Shown piece after piece: positions 10,874-23,283 of a DNA stretch of 64,000 bases. Below the pieces are notes generated by a model. It searched no databases. It was not told where the DNA came from and was given only the letters and a program-made list of their open reading frames with translations. Position 1 is the stretch's first letter, and the number at the start of each line of letters is the position of its first letter. This DNA is from Caprimulgus europaeus (Eukaryota; Chordata; Aves; Caprimulgiformes; Caprimulgidae): positions 20,287,686 through 20,351,685 of the forward strand of contig OU015527.1 in the NCBI GenBank assembly GCA_907165065.1, read 5' to 3'. A program made the position numbers and the translations under genes.

Positions 10874-11407
10874 TAGTTCTCCTCCCCGTCTACTCTGCCC
10901 TGATGAGGCCAGATGTGGAATATTGTGTCCAGTTCTGGGCCCCACAGTTCAAGAAGGACAGGGAACTGCTTGAGAGAGTCCAGCACAGAGCCACCAAGAT
11001 GATGAAGGGAGTGGAGCATCTCCCTTATGAGGAAAGGCTGAGGGAGCTGGGTCTCTTTAGCTTGGAGAAGAGGAGATGGAAGGGTGACCGTATTAATGTT
11101 TATAAGTATATTAAGGGTGAATGTCAGGAGGATGGAGCCAGGCTCTTCTCAATGATGTCCAGCGGTAGGACAAGGAGCAATGGGTGTAAGCTGGAACACA
11201 GGAGGTTCAGCTTAAACTTGAGAAGAAACTTCTTTACTGTGAGAGCACTGGAACAGGCTGCCCAGGGAGGTTGTGGAGTCTCCTTCTCTGGAGACATTCA
11301 AAACCTGCCTGGATACCTTCCTGTGTGATCTCATCTAGGTGTTCCTGCTCCAGCAGGGGGGTTGGACTAGATGATCTTTCGAGGTCCCTTCTAATTCCTA
11401 TTTGTGT
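10874..11407 (+). mobile_element. CR1 3' fragment, same subfamily as the 7540 copy
   Basis: Begins at the CR1 sequence for [16 protein letters not shown] and runs to GGTTGGACTAGATGATC, GAGGTCCCTT and a decayed start of the terminal repeat. Over roughly 158 bases (10917 onward against 8300 onward) I count 7 differences. An 8-base deletion near 11240, where the other copy has the VTEHWNRL codons, shifts the frame, and the rest of the ORF is read out of frame. The copy is more strongly 5'-truncated than its neighbour and lacks the multi-copy ATTCTGTG end. Confidence 0.92.
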
Positions 11408-12370
11408 CCAACTTTATTTTGTTTAAATCTCAGCAATGATATCTAAGCTCAAGTAGCCACACAAATACCTTGGCTAAAGAAGGAGCCATGAGGCAGCAGC
11501 TCCCTAAAACCACAGCAGCAGTTGTGGCTACTTGTCACTAGGGAGCAAGCTTTGAGGTATTTCATCTGAAGGCCGTTTTAAGTTAAGCTCAACATTTCTA
11601 GGAAATGTGTGTAAAAATACCCATTGAAAATCATGAAGCTGTATACAGCTTTTTAAAGAGCTCTAATAGTTATGTAGGTGACCCATAGAACTAAAGGAAA
11701 AAACAAATCTGTAAGGTTATTTAGGGATTTGAATGACTTATTCAGAGGAATGGATCAGGAAAATTATTACGCCTTACTGTTTCAGGAAAACTAACTCCAT
11801 TATTTTCTTCGTCTTTCTGCCAGAAGAACACATCTCATTTGAGGGAAGTGTTTGTTTGTTTTTTCTTTTGTTTATAATTCAGTCCTTGTTCTTCACACAA
11901 GAACTATTTTGCTATTGCAACTTCACTAGCACCCAGTAGAGTTCATATATAGCTTGTAAACAATTTTTTTTTGTCTTTATAAACACCTTCAAAGCAAAGT
12001 ATTTGTCATGGTTGGATAGAACTGCACATCGCAGAAGCAGCCATTAGACCTGAAGACAGACTAATTAGATGTCTGCTTTTTCCTACATGATATTGAGACT
12101 TAAATTCTAGCACACCTAAAGTTCATGCAATTCCAGGCATCAGTCAATTAGACGAAGGAAAAACAGGTCATTTTTATTAGACTCCATGACTCAGGCAGTT
12201 GATTATACTGAGAAAACACAGGACTTTGTGCTTTAGCAGAGGGTTTGCTTTTGTAATTGACTAACTGCTGCCTCCTGCTCTATTGACCTTCACTAATTTG
12301 TAGTATTGTCTGTCATTCCTTATCTACAGCTGAGTGGGAAGGTTCATATGTAAACATCAACATCGTTAAG
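11408..12370. other. Non-coding AT-rich stretch, no gene seen
   Basis: Nearly 1 kb with no supported feature. The part at about 12050-12260 is compositionally even, with several ATTAG/TAATT words of the kind found in conserved non-coding elements, but that is only an impression. Confidence 0.4.
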
Positions 12371-12427
12371 GCCGGCGGAGGGGAGGGGGGGGCGGGATGG
12401 GATGGGGTGGGATGGGATGGGGTGGGG
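12371..12427 (+). repeat. G-rich tract with (GGGATGGGATGGGGT)-like repeats, quadruplex-prone
   Basis: The plus strand has nine runs of three or more G (lengths 4, 8, 3, 3, 4, 3, 3, 4, 4) separated by loops of one or two bases (A, C, AT, T). This far exceeds the four-run requirement for an intramolecular G-quadruplex. The right half is a short tandem repeat built from GGGAT and GGGGT words. It stands out sharply from its AT-rich surroundings. It could affect local replication or transcription, but no gene is next to it here. Confidence 0.85.
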
Positions 12428-12439
12428 ACACACACACAC
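12428..12439 (+). repeat. (AC)6 dinucleotide repeat
   Basis: Six perfect AC units directly abut the G-rich tract. Together they form a compound simple repeat of about 70 bp. Confidence 0.85.
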
Positions 12440-15400
12440 GCATATATCTCTGTAGCCTGTTCATTTTAATTGTGTGTACAGCCAGGCTGTAGGCTTTCTA
12501 CCATTTCATTATGCACATGTATCTAATAATCTGCAGTCTTTGTCATGCTGTCACTGTTTTAATAATAATGAAATGAATAATGAAAATAGCTATGGATCTT
12601 TTAAAAACCTCAAAAGTTTTTTCTGGTATGGTCCCCGTGCTGCCACAGCACTGCAGTGGGGTGGTATCGCCTCAGAAGTGGCTATATTTCAACGTACAGC
12701 GTGTGCTAGTTAGCCCTGTTGTGGCATGGTGGTGTATCATGAAGGGTATAACCTGTTGTTCTAGTTGCCGTGGGACTCTTCTTTTAGCATGGAGAGGCTG
12801 AAACAGAGAGAAAACTGCCTGAAACTTTTATTTAGAAAAGTTATGTAAATACCCTTGAATTATATTTTTCAATGTTTGGGGTATGTTTACATGAAGTGGA
12901 AAAATGTGTCAGTGTTTACAAGGGCCTGTCAAGTTTCCAACTTTTTAAGAAAATGGTTATTTGGCATTATGACCAATGCAGCCTTTAAATGTTTGCAGTT
13001 TTTGAACACATTGGCAGTCATATTAATTAGAAACATTGTGACAAAAGTGTTGTGGGATCACTGTTTGCTAGTATCCATATAATCTAATTTCTGCTGCAGA
13101 ATGATTGTATATAAAAATATTGGGTTTTTTCTACCTCTAAACACTTTTGAAGTTTCAATTCTGTTTGTGGTATTTCCCATAACCTAGATGCATTTTAGCA
13201 TAAACTGTTTCAGGGTAATAACCATATTAGTGTCCTTATTTTAATTTAATCTATTTGTTCAACATAGTAAGCTTTCTATTTCAGTAAATGATTCTTCTTC
13301 CTTTGATGTTTCTTCGCTTCAGATATTCACATCCACTTTATTTTCCTTTTACTTTACCTTGGCTAAGCTGACATACATGATAGTCTTTCAGGAGTTTTTC
13401 TGGAATTCCTCCTCTAGCCTCTTATGTTGATACTGCTTAGTCTGAAGCTTTTCAGTAGGTTGTCTAGATAAATACCCAGAAATCTTGTTGCCATCACTTT
13501 GCTAGCAAATGACTGCTTCTCTGTCCTGTGATGAGATGGAAAACTCAAACATAGTTTTTTACTTCCTTGCTCTATATCCTAGTGAACTGTCCCAATTAAT
13601 AATTTGCTTAATTTAAGTATCAGTGTTCTGAATTATTTTTCATGTAGAGGTTCTAGTTTGACTTTTTTCATATTGATTTGCAATGTATTTTGTTTGTATT
13701 TAAGAGCTTCTTTGTTTTCAAAACAATACATTTATGTATTTGTAACCCCTATTGACATGGGTTACTCCTGGTACCAATCAGGAGTAAAATTGACACATTT
13801 TCTTCCTACTAAAAACTGTAAATGAGAATGCTAAATAAGTGTGTTTTCTCATACTCTAATTTGAGCAAGAAGCACAAAACCAAAGAGAATAGATGCTTCA
13901 GGGACTGTTTTGCATTGTCTTGAAGGCACAGAAAGGTGATGGGGGCATTAATGGACAATCATCAGTTTCACTTTGGCAAAAGTTGATGAAAGCATTTTTA
14001 AAGGCAGTGACCTACCCGGTCATCCCTCCAGCTTTGCTACTTCAAAATGATCTTCAGAAATGAGTGCTAACCCATACAGAATGCCGAGAAGCACTAAAAC
14101 TCGTTCTGTGCATAGTGATGACTAATTGAAAGAAACAGCTTGATGAATTTTCTAGTCCAGTAGTCTGGCTTTTGCAGAGAAACTGCATTTCTGAAGCACA
14201 GCAAGCTGAGACCAAAAAGTTATTGCCTCTAGCAGTGGATCTTTGATCTGGCTCTGACTGATGTGTAGCTCTGAATTCCTCAAGGTGATACAACATCAGT
14301 TGTGAGCCGTATTACTTGCAGATCTGGATGATGAAGCAGAAAAATACCGTGTACATATTTAACCCTGCAGCTGTGTTACACTGCATTTCCTGCTCAACTC
14401 AAGCTCATATTTATTCCTTGCATTGCTTTCTTGAGAAGAGCAGTGCTGTTTGTGTATTTGAGAGCTCTAATGGTGGTATCTTTTCTTCACTGTGACCAAG
14501 CATCATTCCTGCCTACCAGGAAAGTGTAGCTGAAAGACAGGAAACCAATTGATGCCCTTGGGAAACTACAGTAAAATACTGTCCTCCTGTGTTGGATTTG
14601 CATATTGTAAGAGTGTGAAAAGAAAGCAAGCATCCCACAGTTTTTGGCGAGCTGAGGAGATGGAGGCAAGATCAGTCATGAAGGGTGTTGCAAATTCCTT
14701 GTAAAGCTAGTGTGAAGAAGGAAAATCCTCGAATAGTTTGTGTCCTAACAGTTGGATATACGTTGCATGAACAGTTTTGGATGTTATTTTCCTACAACAG
14801 CCCAATGATGTGTATCTCCCTTCCTTACAAACATTGCTGTAGTGATGTGCAGGTGAAAAATGAAAGGAAATGAAGGCAAGGTCAGCCCCAAAATGCAAAA
14901 GCATTTTGTTTCAACAAGCTCTTTATTCCCAGATAGAAGGGAAGGCTTTTTTCCTTTAAACCATGCTTCATCTTAGTGACTAGTGACTGAAATAGAGAGT
15001 GAAGTAGAGAGAGAGGGGTAGTTGAGTTAATTCAGTTTGGCCTATATATCCAAGACTTGATTGAAGACCAACTAAATAATTTGAGAGGAATTGGTTTGTT
15101 GTTTTGTTTGGGGTCCTTTTTTTGTTTGTTTCATTTTTTTAAAAGATTAATTATAGCTTGTGAGAAAATTGTCACAACCCCTGAAACTCATGAAATAGTG
15201 TGAGATCTGGGTACAGCAATGATACAGATTAGAAATAAATAGTACGTTATTTATGTAGTGCATTTCATCAAGAATAGTTTGAAAGTGTTTCATGAATGGC
15301 TGTGGTTTATATACAAACCTATGCAGTGGATAGCAGAGGCCAAAAGAGTAATGCTCATCTTAGAAAACTACTTTTAAGTTAGTGATAAGCAAATTTGCCT

Positions 15401-17500
15401 TTATTAGATCATGGGGCAAAGGTGGCATCGGCTGGAGGAAGAGCTCAGCTGGAAGTGGGGAGTCAGGAAGTTCTTGCAAGACTGGCATCAAGACGGGGAA
15501 GAAGGAGTCTCTGACTAATGGAGAAGAAATATCAAGCAGGAATGAATGGCTGTTGCTTGGTGTTCGAAAAACCTTGGAGGATGGGATTTTAATATGCATG
15601 AGTGACTGTACTCTTCTTATGTGAACAGGGTTGTTTAAAACAAGGAAAGAATTAGCTCTTTTGCATTATGTCACAAAAAAGGAATGGAAAATTAGGTTAG
15701 CAGGTTCATGGAGAACCACTCTGAGATTTAGAGATAAAAGGGCAAAAACTGACTTATTCAAAGAACCTGATAATCAGGCAGCTAGACTCCATTAGAAAGG
15801 AATAACAGAACAGATAAACCTCGTAAGCCTGCTTTTCTGATTTACATTATGTTGATCTGTTGAGTATATTGATTTCCCCATCTTTTCTCATTATCTAAGT
15901 TATTTAAGAATTTCTGGAGATGTTAGGATTTTCATAATCTTTATGCTTCTAGGCAAGAGATCCCCAGTCTCTTCTACATGGAGATGATCACTGATGCAGA
16001 GCACTGGATGAGTCAATGCCATACTTGAGAAAAGAAAAAAACCCCGAACAACTGCAAATATGCAGGAAGATAATGAGAGTAAAAGGCAAACTTCAAATGA
16101 ACAAGCAATTTTGGTTGTAGTGTGCTTTTTCTATGGAAGTGTCACCTTGCTGGCCTGGAAACAAGTTTGATATGCTATGGTACAATGAAATAGTGCTGTT
16201 TCTTTATAAAACTGGGGATTAAGTCTGCTGCTCTGCTTCTCTGGCCTTGTCCATGAAGAGAGGTTTTGAATAGAGCATCCAACCATGGACTTGCCTGGAG
16301 AGCTCACTTTTCCTGACAGGGTGATGTCAAAATACTCGAAGCTGCTGAAGACTCATGCTAAGGTGATAAAGCCATCATTGTGGATTGTGGAACACCACGG
16401 GAAGCATGTTAGTCTCTAACGAGAAGCTGGATGCTACTGTTGGCTATGGTTACAAGGGTTGGTGTTTCTTGTGACTTTCCAATCCTACTGGCCTGTATTT
16501 AACTAAGCATGGTGGTTTGTTTAGGTCAGATGTTCAACTATGAATGCATACCTTGTCCAGCAGACTCAAATGGGGTTGTTATACATGGAAATATGTTGTT
16601 CTGTTTTTACAGTTTCTGTAGTTGTACAGAACAACAAGGTCTGTTGACTTGTAGTACAACAGTGCCCTGAGACAGAAACATGTCTAAAAGGTTCAGGATG
16701 ACATAGAAGGTGATGTCACGATGGTAATCAAATGAAGAAGGAAATGTATAAATATCTTTCTCTTTCTCACCACAAACCTCTATTTAACCTGACCAGTTTT
16801 GCCACTTCATATTGGTAAAATCTCTGATGCATTGCTACGGATCATCAAGGATTTCTCCTTTTAGTTTCTTCTTCCCCATGAAGGCTAGACTTGACAGGAC
16901 TTGGCAGATCTCAGCAAAACAGACATCCCCCTAGTTCAGTACTGCCATCTTACTGGGTAAGTGGGCCTGTGGTAGCTACCCCATCCTCTCCTGGACCAAT
17001 CATGTTCCCTCTGTATTGCATCCACGTTCCTGGTCTTTTCTGGCCTCCTGCATACAAACATAGGGTCAAGGCTGAAAATTCAGTGTTTGCTTTTCACTCT
17101 TTAGTACTGGTGAAAAATAGTTAGTAAAGCACCTGTTTGGGTTAGGATAAGAATATGCTAAAAGAAAACCTCTTTTGTCTATATTTACAGGGTATAGGCA
17201 GGCAGATGAGAAACAAGGCTGGTACAGTGCATTAGGGTTGATTGTCCAGCAGGTGGCAGCTGTAGTATTCCATTGCAGTGAGAGTAAAAAAAACCAGCCT
17301 GTAACTAACACAGCTTCTGCTTCTCTGCAAGGGAAAAGGCTGTTCTTCATTAGCACTGCTAAAAAGAAAAGTCGTAATAGATGTGTCCTTTCATCCTACC
17401 ACCTCAAGCATCCATCCTGGCCTTTGAATTAATTCTGGGCGTTATCATGCAGTGGTACTCAGAATTAATTTAAAACTTGGAAAAAATTGCTAGTTTGCCA
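12440..17500. other. Non-coding AT-rich stretch, no gene seen
   Basis: Five kilobases without a supported gene. Open frames are all shorter than about 100 codons and none resembles a known protein. An ATG in a strong context (ACCATGG at 16282-16288) opens a 44-codon frame to 16416, but nothing else supports translation. No repeat family is recognised. Confidence 0.5.
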
Positions 17501-20500
17501 TTTTCTTTTTTTGACTTGCTTGAAAATCACTAGATAAATTCTGGGCTTTTTGTAGGGAGTGGTTTTTTTATTTCTTTGGTATATTTTGCCTTGTGTTCTC
17601 TTCAGAGGCTATTATCCAAACTTGTTGCACTTGGAGAGAGAGCCACAGTCAATCAGAGTATCTTTTTCATCATGGTAATGATTTTAATCTTACCAGTTGG
17701 ATTTAAGTGGTGTCAACACAGCTTCCACCTGACTAAAATCTAGTCTATATACAAATAAATATTTCCAAACTACCTATTAAGTCTGCAAGGTAACATGAGT
17801 AAGGAGAAATCAAAGCACAACTCCATGGGTAGCCCCTGACTATATTATCCCTTACTGAGCAGAAGCTTTATAGTTAGAGGGCACTGTCAACTGGACTGTT
17901 AATGGTATGGAGAAGATGACTTTTTCATTCACTTCCATAAAGTGGTTAGAAAACAACAAGCTACAGCTGGACTCACTTCTTTTTATGAAAATAAATTACA
18001 CAGTCTGAATCATAGGTGTTTAAAACATTTTCACCCTTAATAAGTTGGAACAGCTAGCTGGGGAGTCCTAGCTTTTGATTAAATGTTTGGAGCAGCCAGC
18101 CCTCCAACTGTACAACTTCCAGAATGACAGGTGTTGATTTTTCTTCCTTAGGCATCAAGTGAAAATATACTTGTATTCCATATTAAATTCAAACTGACAA
18201 ACCCCCACCAAATCCTGCTCTCTGAAGTAGAATCTGAACCTCTTTATTTCACAGCTTCTAGGGAAACGGGCTTCTGCCCTATAGCATCCTGAGCACTTGA
18301 AGCTTCAAGGCCCACCCCTGAACACAGAACCTAAGAACATGCTTAAATATTATCTAGGGGAGTAAGATCTCTTTGTGGTATACTTGGACAGCATCTGTGC
18401 TGCCTCGTACAGGTTGATAACTCTGCTGCAATGGATACAGCAGCACCACTGCACACTTGGAGAGCTGTAGTGCTCAGTCAGGCATCTCTTAATAGCAAAG
18501 TCTTGGTGGTGACAACAGTATTGTTTCAGTTCTTGAGGGGAAGAGGTGGGTGAATAGCAAATATGTTTTTTACTCCACAACAGGTTTCTCAGTCAGTTAT
18601 GAGCAAGGTATGCTTGTACTGACCTCAGTAATTTGCAAATGTTCTTGGAGAAACCTGTGTGAATTAACTGGGAATGATCTGTGATACAGAACAGATGGTT
18701 TGACAGACAAACTTTTATTAAAGTTTCAGAGTTCTTATAGCTAATTTTTGAAGAGCAGTGTCTGTATTTCAGAGAATAGTAGTCATTAAATCTCTCTGGG
18801 TTTCCATTTGTCTTACAATGAAAGATACATGCTGGTTACATCTGGGCCTGTAGGTGATACTTCAGCAATGTAAATGGGCTTTAAGTGGGAGTCCTGAGGC
18901 CAGTTCAGGAGAGACGGCATGGATGCAAGGCATGCATGCTGACCTACCTAAGCTATAGGTTTGTAGTTGGGTCAGACGTGGGAGACCACTGGCAGATAAA
19001 TACCAGAAGTGGGTAGAGTGTACTCCTACAGGCCATGTGAACTCAAAGTCTATGTTTCAGACAGGTTTACAGAGAAGCCAAGGAAGTATAGCTTTTGTCC
19101 TCTATCCTTGTTAGCATTGCCCAAGAGTGGACACATCTGTCTCTAAGTGACGAAGCCAGAAAGATCACATATACCTCCAGCCCTGGATTAAACCTTTCTT
19201 TGGGCTAAAAGAGAGGTCTGGCTCTTCTCCAGGAAATGCAAGAGCTCAGAATAAAGGCTGACAATTATCTGTTCCATCACTGAACATTTCTTCAGTGTAA
19301 TGGCCTGGTTTATTTTGCACACTTACAAATTCCCACTTGCCCTTCAGCATACAGAGGGGTTTTTTTAGTATTTTTCTACTTGGCAAATATTGGTAGCAGA
19401 ATAAATGTATGTGAAATGTCTGCTGAGGAGGTACAGAACAGCACCTGTGTAATACTGTAGCAAAGTAATGAAACTTACTTTCAGCAAATCTTTCTTTGAA
19501 ATGTCCTCCCTAAACTCATCCCTTGTTTCATCCACTCTCCTGGCTAATAGTAAGACAAATTAAAAAAGCTTCCTCCAAAAAAGCCTCCCCACCTCTTAGC
19601 CTAGCTGCTGAGACTGTCCTGATGTCTCAGCAGGATGAGGCTTCAGTGCAGCATCCATCAGTTGTGCTTTACGTTAAAGCTGATTTCTTTCCCACCGAGG
19701 CTGTTGGACTGGGTAAGAGATGAATCTGGGCTGATCTTCACATACTCTGTAGTCTGCTCTTTTCTGATGCTGAAATGGAATTTGTGTGTGCATCATGGAC
19801 TGCACTGGAAATGCACGTCCTAAACAGCTTGATACAAGTCCCTTTCGGTGCTGTTACAGCATTAGCACACAGAAATCACTGATAAAAAGAGGGACGTCAC
19901 CTGGGGGCACTATTGCAGCCAGATACTCAGTTTTCATGTCATTTGCATTTGAAAGTTTATAGCAGCAGAATATATTCCTACTCAAGTTCCCTGCCCTCCT
20001 AGAGCTGCTCTTTATCAGGAGCTTTCTTTTGGCTCAAATGCTAGTTATAATTTTAAATGATCTGTGCCACTGAGTGGAAAAACAACGGCAGAAAAGGTCT
20101 AATAAAGAAATTTAGTTTCCTGTGTTGCTTGCTGTTGAAGTTTACTTTACTTTATTGATAGCCAAGCCTTATTTTATCTTTTAAAATTTTATACAAAACA
20201 GTAACTGTTTCCCTGTGAGTTCTGCCAGAACAAATATTCCCACAATTTTATCTTGTGAGGTAAGATGTTGTTCCATATACTTTGTTTCTAAATACACATT
20301 CTATCGTAAAAAGACAGTCTGTATCCAAGATTAGTTTCCAATATCCATGCCTTGCTGCAAGAGACAACAAATGCTTTGAGAGCATTTATTGCACTCATTT
20401 CTGTAATTAGCTGTTACAGCAAACAGATGTATCTCTGTCTGGCTACATTTTGTAGTAGGTGATGAGAAAATGCAAAGAATAGAAGCAGTTGCAGTTGTGT

Positions 20501-22689
20501 TTGTGACATTTTGTGTGCTGTGATAGCATTGCAGTGAAATAGTAAATGGATTAATAAAACTGTTGACAAATAAAAAGCCATGTTATTTGTGACAGCCCAT
20601 ATGCTGAGAAGATTGTCAGAGTCACTGGAAATCGTGTCACTGATAACAGAAGCTTATCTTATTTTTGGAAAAAACAAGTAATTATCATGCTGAAATGGAC
20701 CTGTGTAACACATCACACAAATTCTCATCCTCTTTTCTTCTGTAATTGTAAATCCCCAATGTAACAAGTAAAATGTACCAAATAGTTTATCTCAGTAGAG
20801 GACTTAAAAGAGGGAGGTTCTGAAAGTGTTAGCAAGAGAGGGGCATCCTCTGTTCCAGCAAGCAATTTTGCCTTTCTGCAAAGAAGGACTGTAAAAGTGT
20901 TAAGATTAGTGAGTAAATTTTTCCTGCTTGACTGATTACTTGTGGCCTTTTGTGATATTCCTTTAGCAACTGTTACATGACATGACCTTTTCAGCATATT
21001 TATCAGTCTCAGTCTTATGGATGATGCAGAGTTATAAATGTGGTTGCTGGTGGGAATGACCATTTCTAGGAGACTGTTCCAAATTCAGCTTTTGATGCAG
21101 GTGCTTTGAAATGCCTGTGTGCTGGTGTATGTGCCTGACTTCTACTCTGAAGCTCTGATGTCTAAGGCACAACAAAATTCAATAACAAAAATTGGGAAAA
21201 ATGGCTTAAAATTAGACTAAATAGCAAATAGGCCACATCAGATTAAGCGTGAGTGTTAGAGTCAATAAAAGATGCATACTTACAACATCTTATTTTGTTT
21301 ATATATATACATATATGCTTTCATGAGTCTTGTTCCCCTAATAGAAGTCGTGCAAAATTAGTAAAGAATATTACCTCTCTTCTGAGTAACAACATGAATT
21401 AACATTTTTAGAGGCTAAAATAGACATTAATGTTGCGATACAATGCCCTCCTATGAAACAGCTTTTGATTTTGTTGGCAGTTCTTTTTGCCTTTTTTCTC
21501 CACAACTGTGATCATTTTGTGGTTCCTGTTGTAGGGAGTCTTATCTTTGAAAGGCAGAGGATTTGATATTTAAGCAGTATATTATACGTGAGGGATATGC
21601 TGACTTATTAAATTGGTTTTCTAATACTTCACTGTGACATTTCTTGTGTGTGTGTGTAACTTCAGATGCTACTGCAGTATGCCTTCATAGCACTGAAGTC
21701 AGCAACAATACTTATGATAATTGCCAAGAAGCAGGGTCAAGGCCTGGGTGAACTGCTGCTATACTGATTCAGCACTTCTGTTCTTTATTCTTGAAAGATC
21801 ATGCACTGTGTCCCATTTGCACATAAATTTTTTTTCTATCTTCCTGCATTAATCAATTTCCAGAAAAATTAATAATGTATCTATGTGAGTTTGTGTGTTA
21901 CATGCCTGACACTGTTGGCAGATTTTACAGTCACTCCCAAAACTTACAGATCTTTCACTGGCAGATATGAATAAGCAAAGGAAGTAAAATTGTAACTTAA
22001 AGGCAAATGGAAATGAGACAGGAGAATGCCATGATCCACTGTTTGTGATACTGAAGAAGGAAGAATATGATGGTTAATCAAACACTTCATTATAACATCT
22101 AATTTCTAATAGAACTGGAATTGTGTGCAGTGTCAGTGACTTAAATGTTGCAATTTGAATGTATTTTAAGCATTAATTTCTGATAAAGTTTTAAAATTTC
22201 TGATAAATAACATAGTTTCTTAGTAATCTAGCACATTTTTTCTCATCTTGCGTTTTATGGCTACCCTACCGGACCTGGATTTTCCACTGTGGCTCAGTTA
22301 CTGACATTCACACCTGTTCTAGAGCCTGGAGACTTTCTAGGGCAGGAACTTGCTTCATAGTGGGTGCTGCATCACAAGGCTGCAAAATCTGGGATGTGAA
22401 CAGTGTGCCTTCCTAAAGCTTTAGTTTTGCCTTTTGTGTAGATAAATAATACTTACCAGACCACCGTCTTCATATCACTGAACTTGTCTCAGAGGCCTGT
22501 TAAGGCTCCTGCTGAACATCAAGATGATACCTCTGCTGAGACCTATCCCAGCTTCCTGCTGGGACTTGCTGTTTTGGGAAATCAGACACTCTAAGATATG
22601 AAGTGCAGTGCATTTGAGATGCACAGGTTGTGGAATCCAGTGACCATTTCAATTGTATCCTAGCTTTAGCATCTGCTCATGTTGATCAT
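17501..22689. other. Non-coding AT-rich stretch with short simple repeats
   Basis: No gene recognised. It holds a short TA-rich run near 21300-21316 and a (GT) run near 21645-21657. The part at 20540-20720 has the even, AT-rich texture of a possible conserved element, which cannot be confirmed without alignment. Confidence 0.45.
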
Positions 22690-23283
22690 TGCCATGATTT
22701 AACCCCAGCTGACAACTAAGCACCACATAGCTTCTCGCTCACTCCTACCCCCAGTGGAAGGGGAGAGAATCAGAAGAGTAAAAATGAGAAAGCTCATGGT
22801 TTGAGATAAAGACAGTTTAATAGGTAAAGCAAAAGCCATGTGCGCAAGCAAAGCAAAACAAGGAATTAATTAACTGCTTCCCATCGGCAAGCAGGTGTTC
22901 AGCCACCTCCAGGAAAGCCGGGCTCCAACATGTGTAACCATTACTTGGGAAGACAAATAACATAACTCTGAACCTCCTCCCCTTCTTTCTTCTTCCCCCA
23001 GCTTTATATGCTGAGTATGACATCATATGGTCTGGAATATCCCTTTGGTCAGTTGGGGTCAGCTGTTCCAACTGTGTCCCCTCCCAACTTCTTGTGCAAC
23101 CCCAGCGTACTCACTGGTGAGGTGGTGTGAGAAGTGGAAAAGGCCTTGACACTGTGTAAGCACTGCTCAGCAATAATGAAAACATCTCTGCATTATCAAC
23201 ACTGTTTCAGCAAATAATTAAAACATAACCCTATACCAGCTACTATGAAGAAAATTAACTCCATCCCAGCCAAATTGCTGACT
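22690..23283 (-). mobile_element. Avian ERVL-type solo LTR, minus strand
   Basis: Read on the minus strand this begins near 23283 and passes through GGCTGGGATGGAGTTAATTT. It continues through GCTGGTATAGGG, GTGCTTACACAGTGTCAAGG and CATATAAAGC, and ends with CAGCTGGGGTTAAATCATGGC near 22690. This order matches, from memory, a widespread bird ERVL-class LTR. The ends are degraded relative to the TG...CA expectation, and I could not find a clean target-site duplication. No internal retroviral sequence lies on either side, so it is most likely a solo LTR left by LTR-LTR recombination. Moderate divergence, including CpG decay, suggests it is not recent. Confidence 0.85.
23002..23025 (-). promoter_or_regulatory. 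LTR core promoter: TATA box and CRE-like site
   Basis: On the minus strand ATATAAAG (23002-23009) is a good TATA box inside the LTR. Just upstream of it in the transcription sense is TGATGTCA (23018-23025), one base from the cyclic-AMP response element TGACGTCA. The difference fits a methylated CpG decaying to TpG/CpA. This is the normal place for a U3 promoter. Whether it still works is unknown. Confidence 0.55.

Noticed and set aside
16285..16419. 44-codon frame starting in a strong ACCATGG context
   Set aside because: A good start context alone is common by chance; no homology, exon signals or conservation could be judged.
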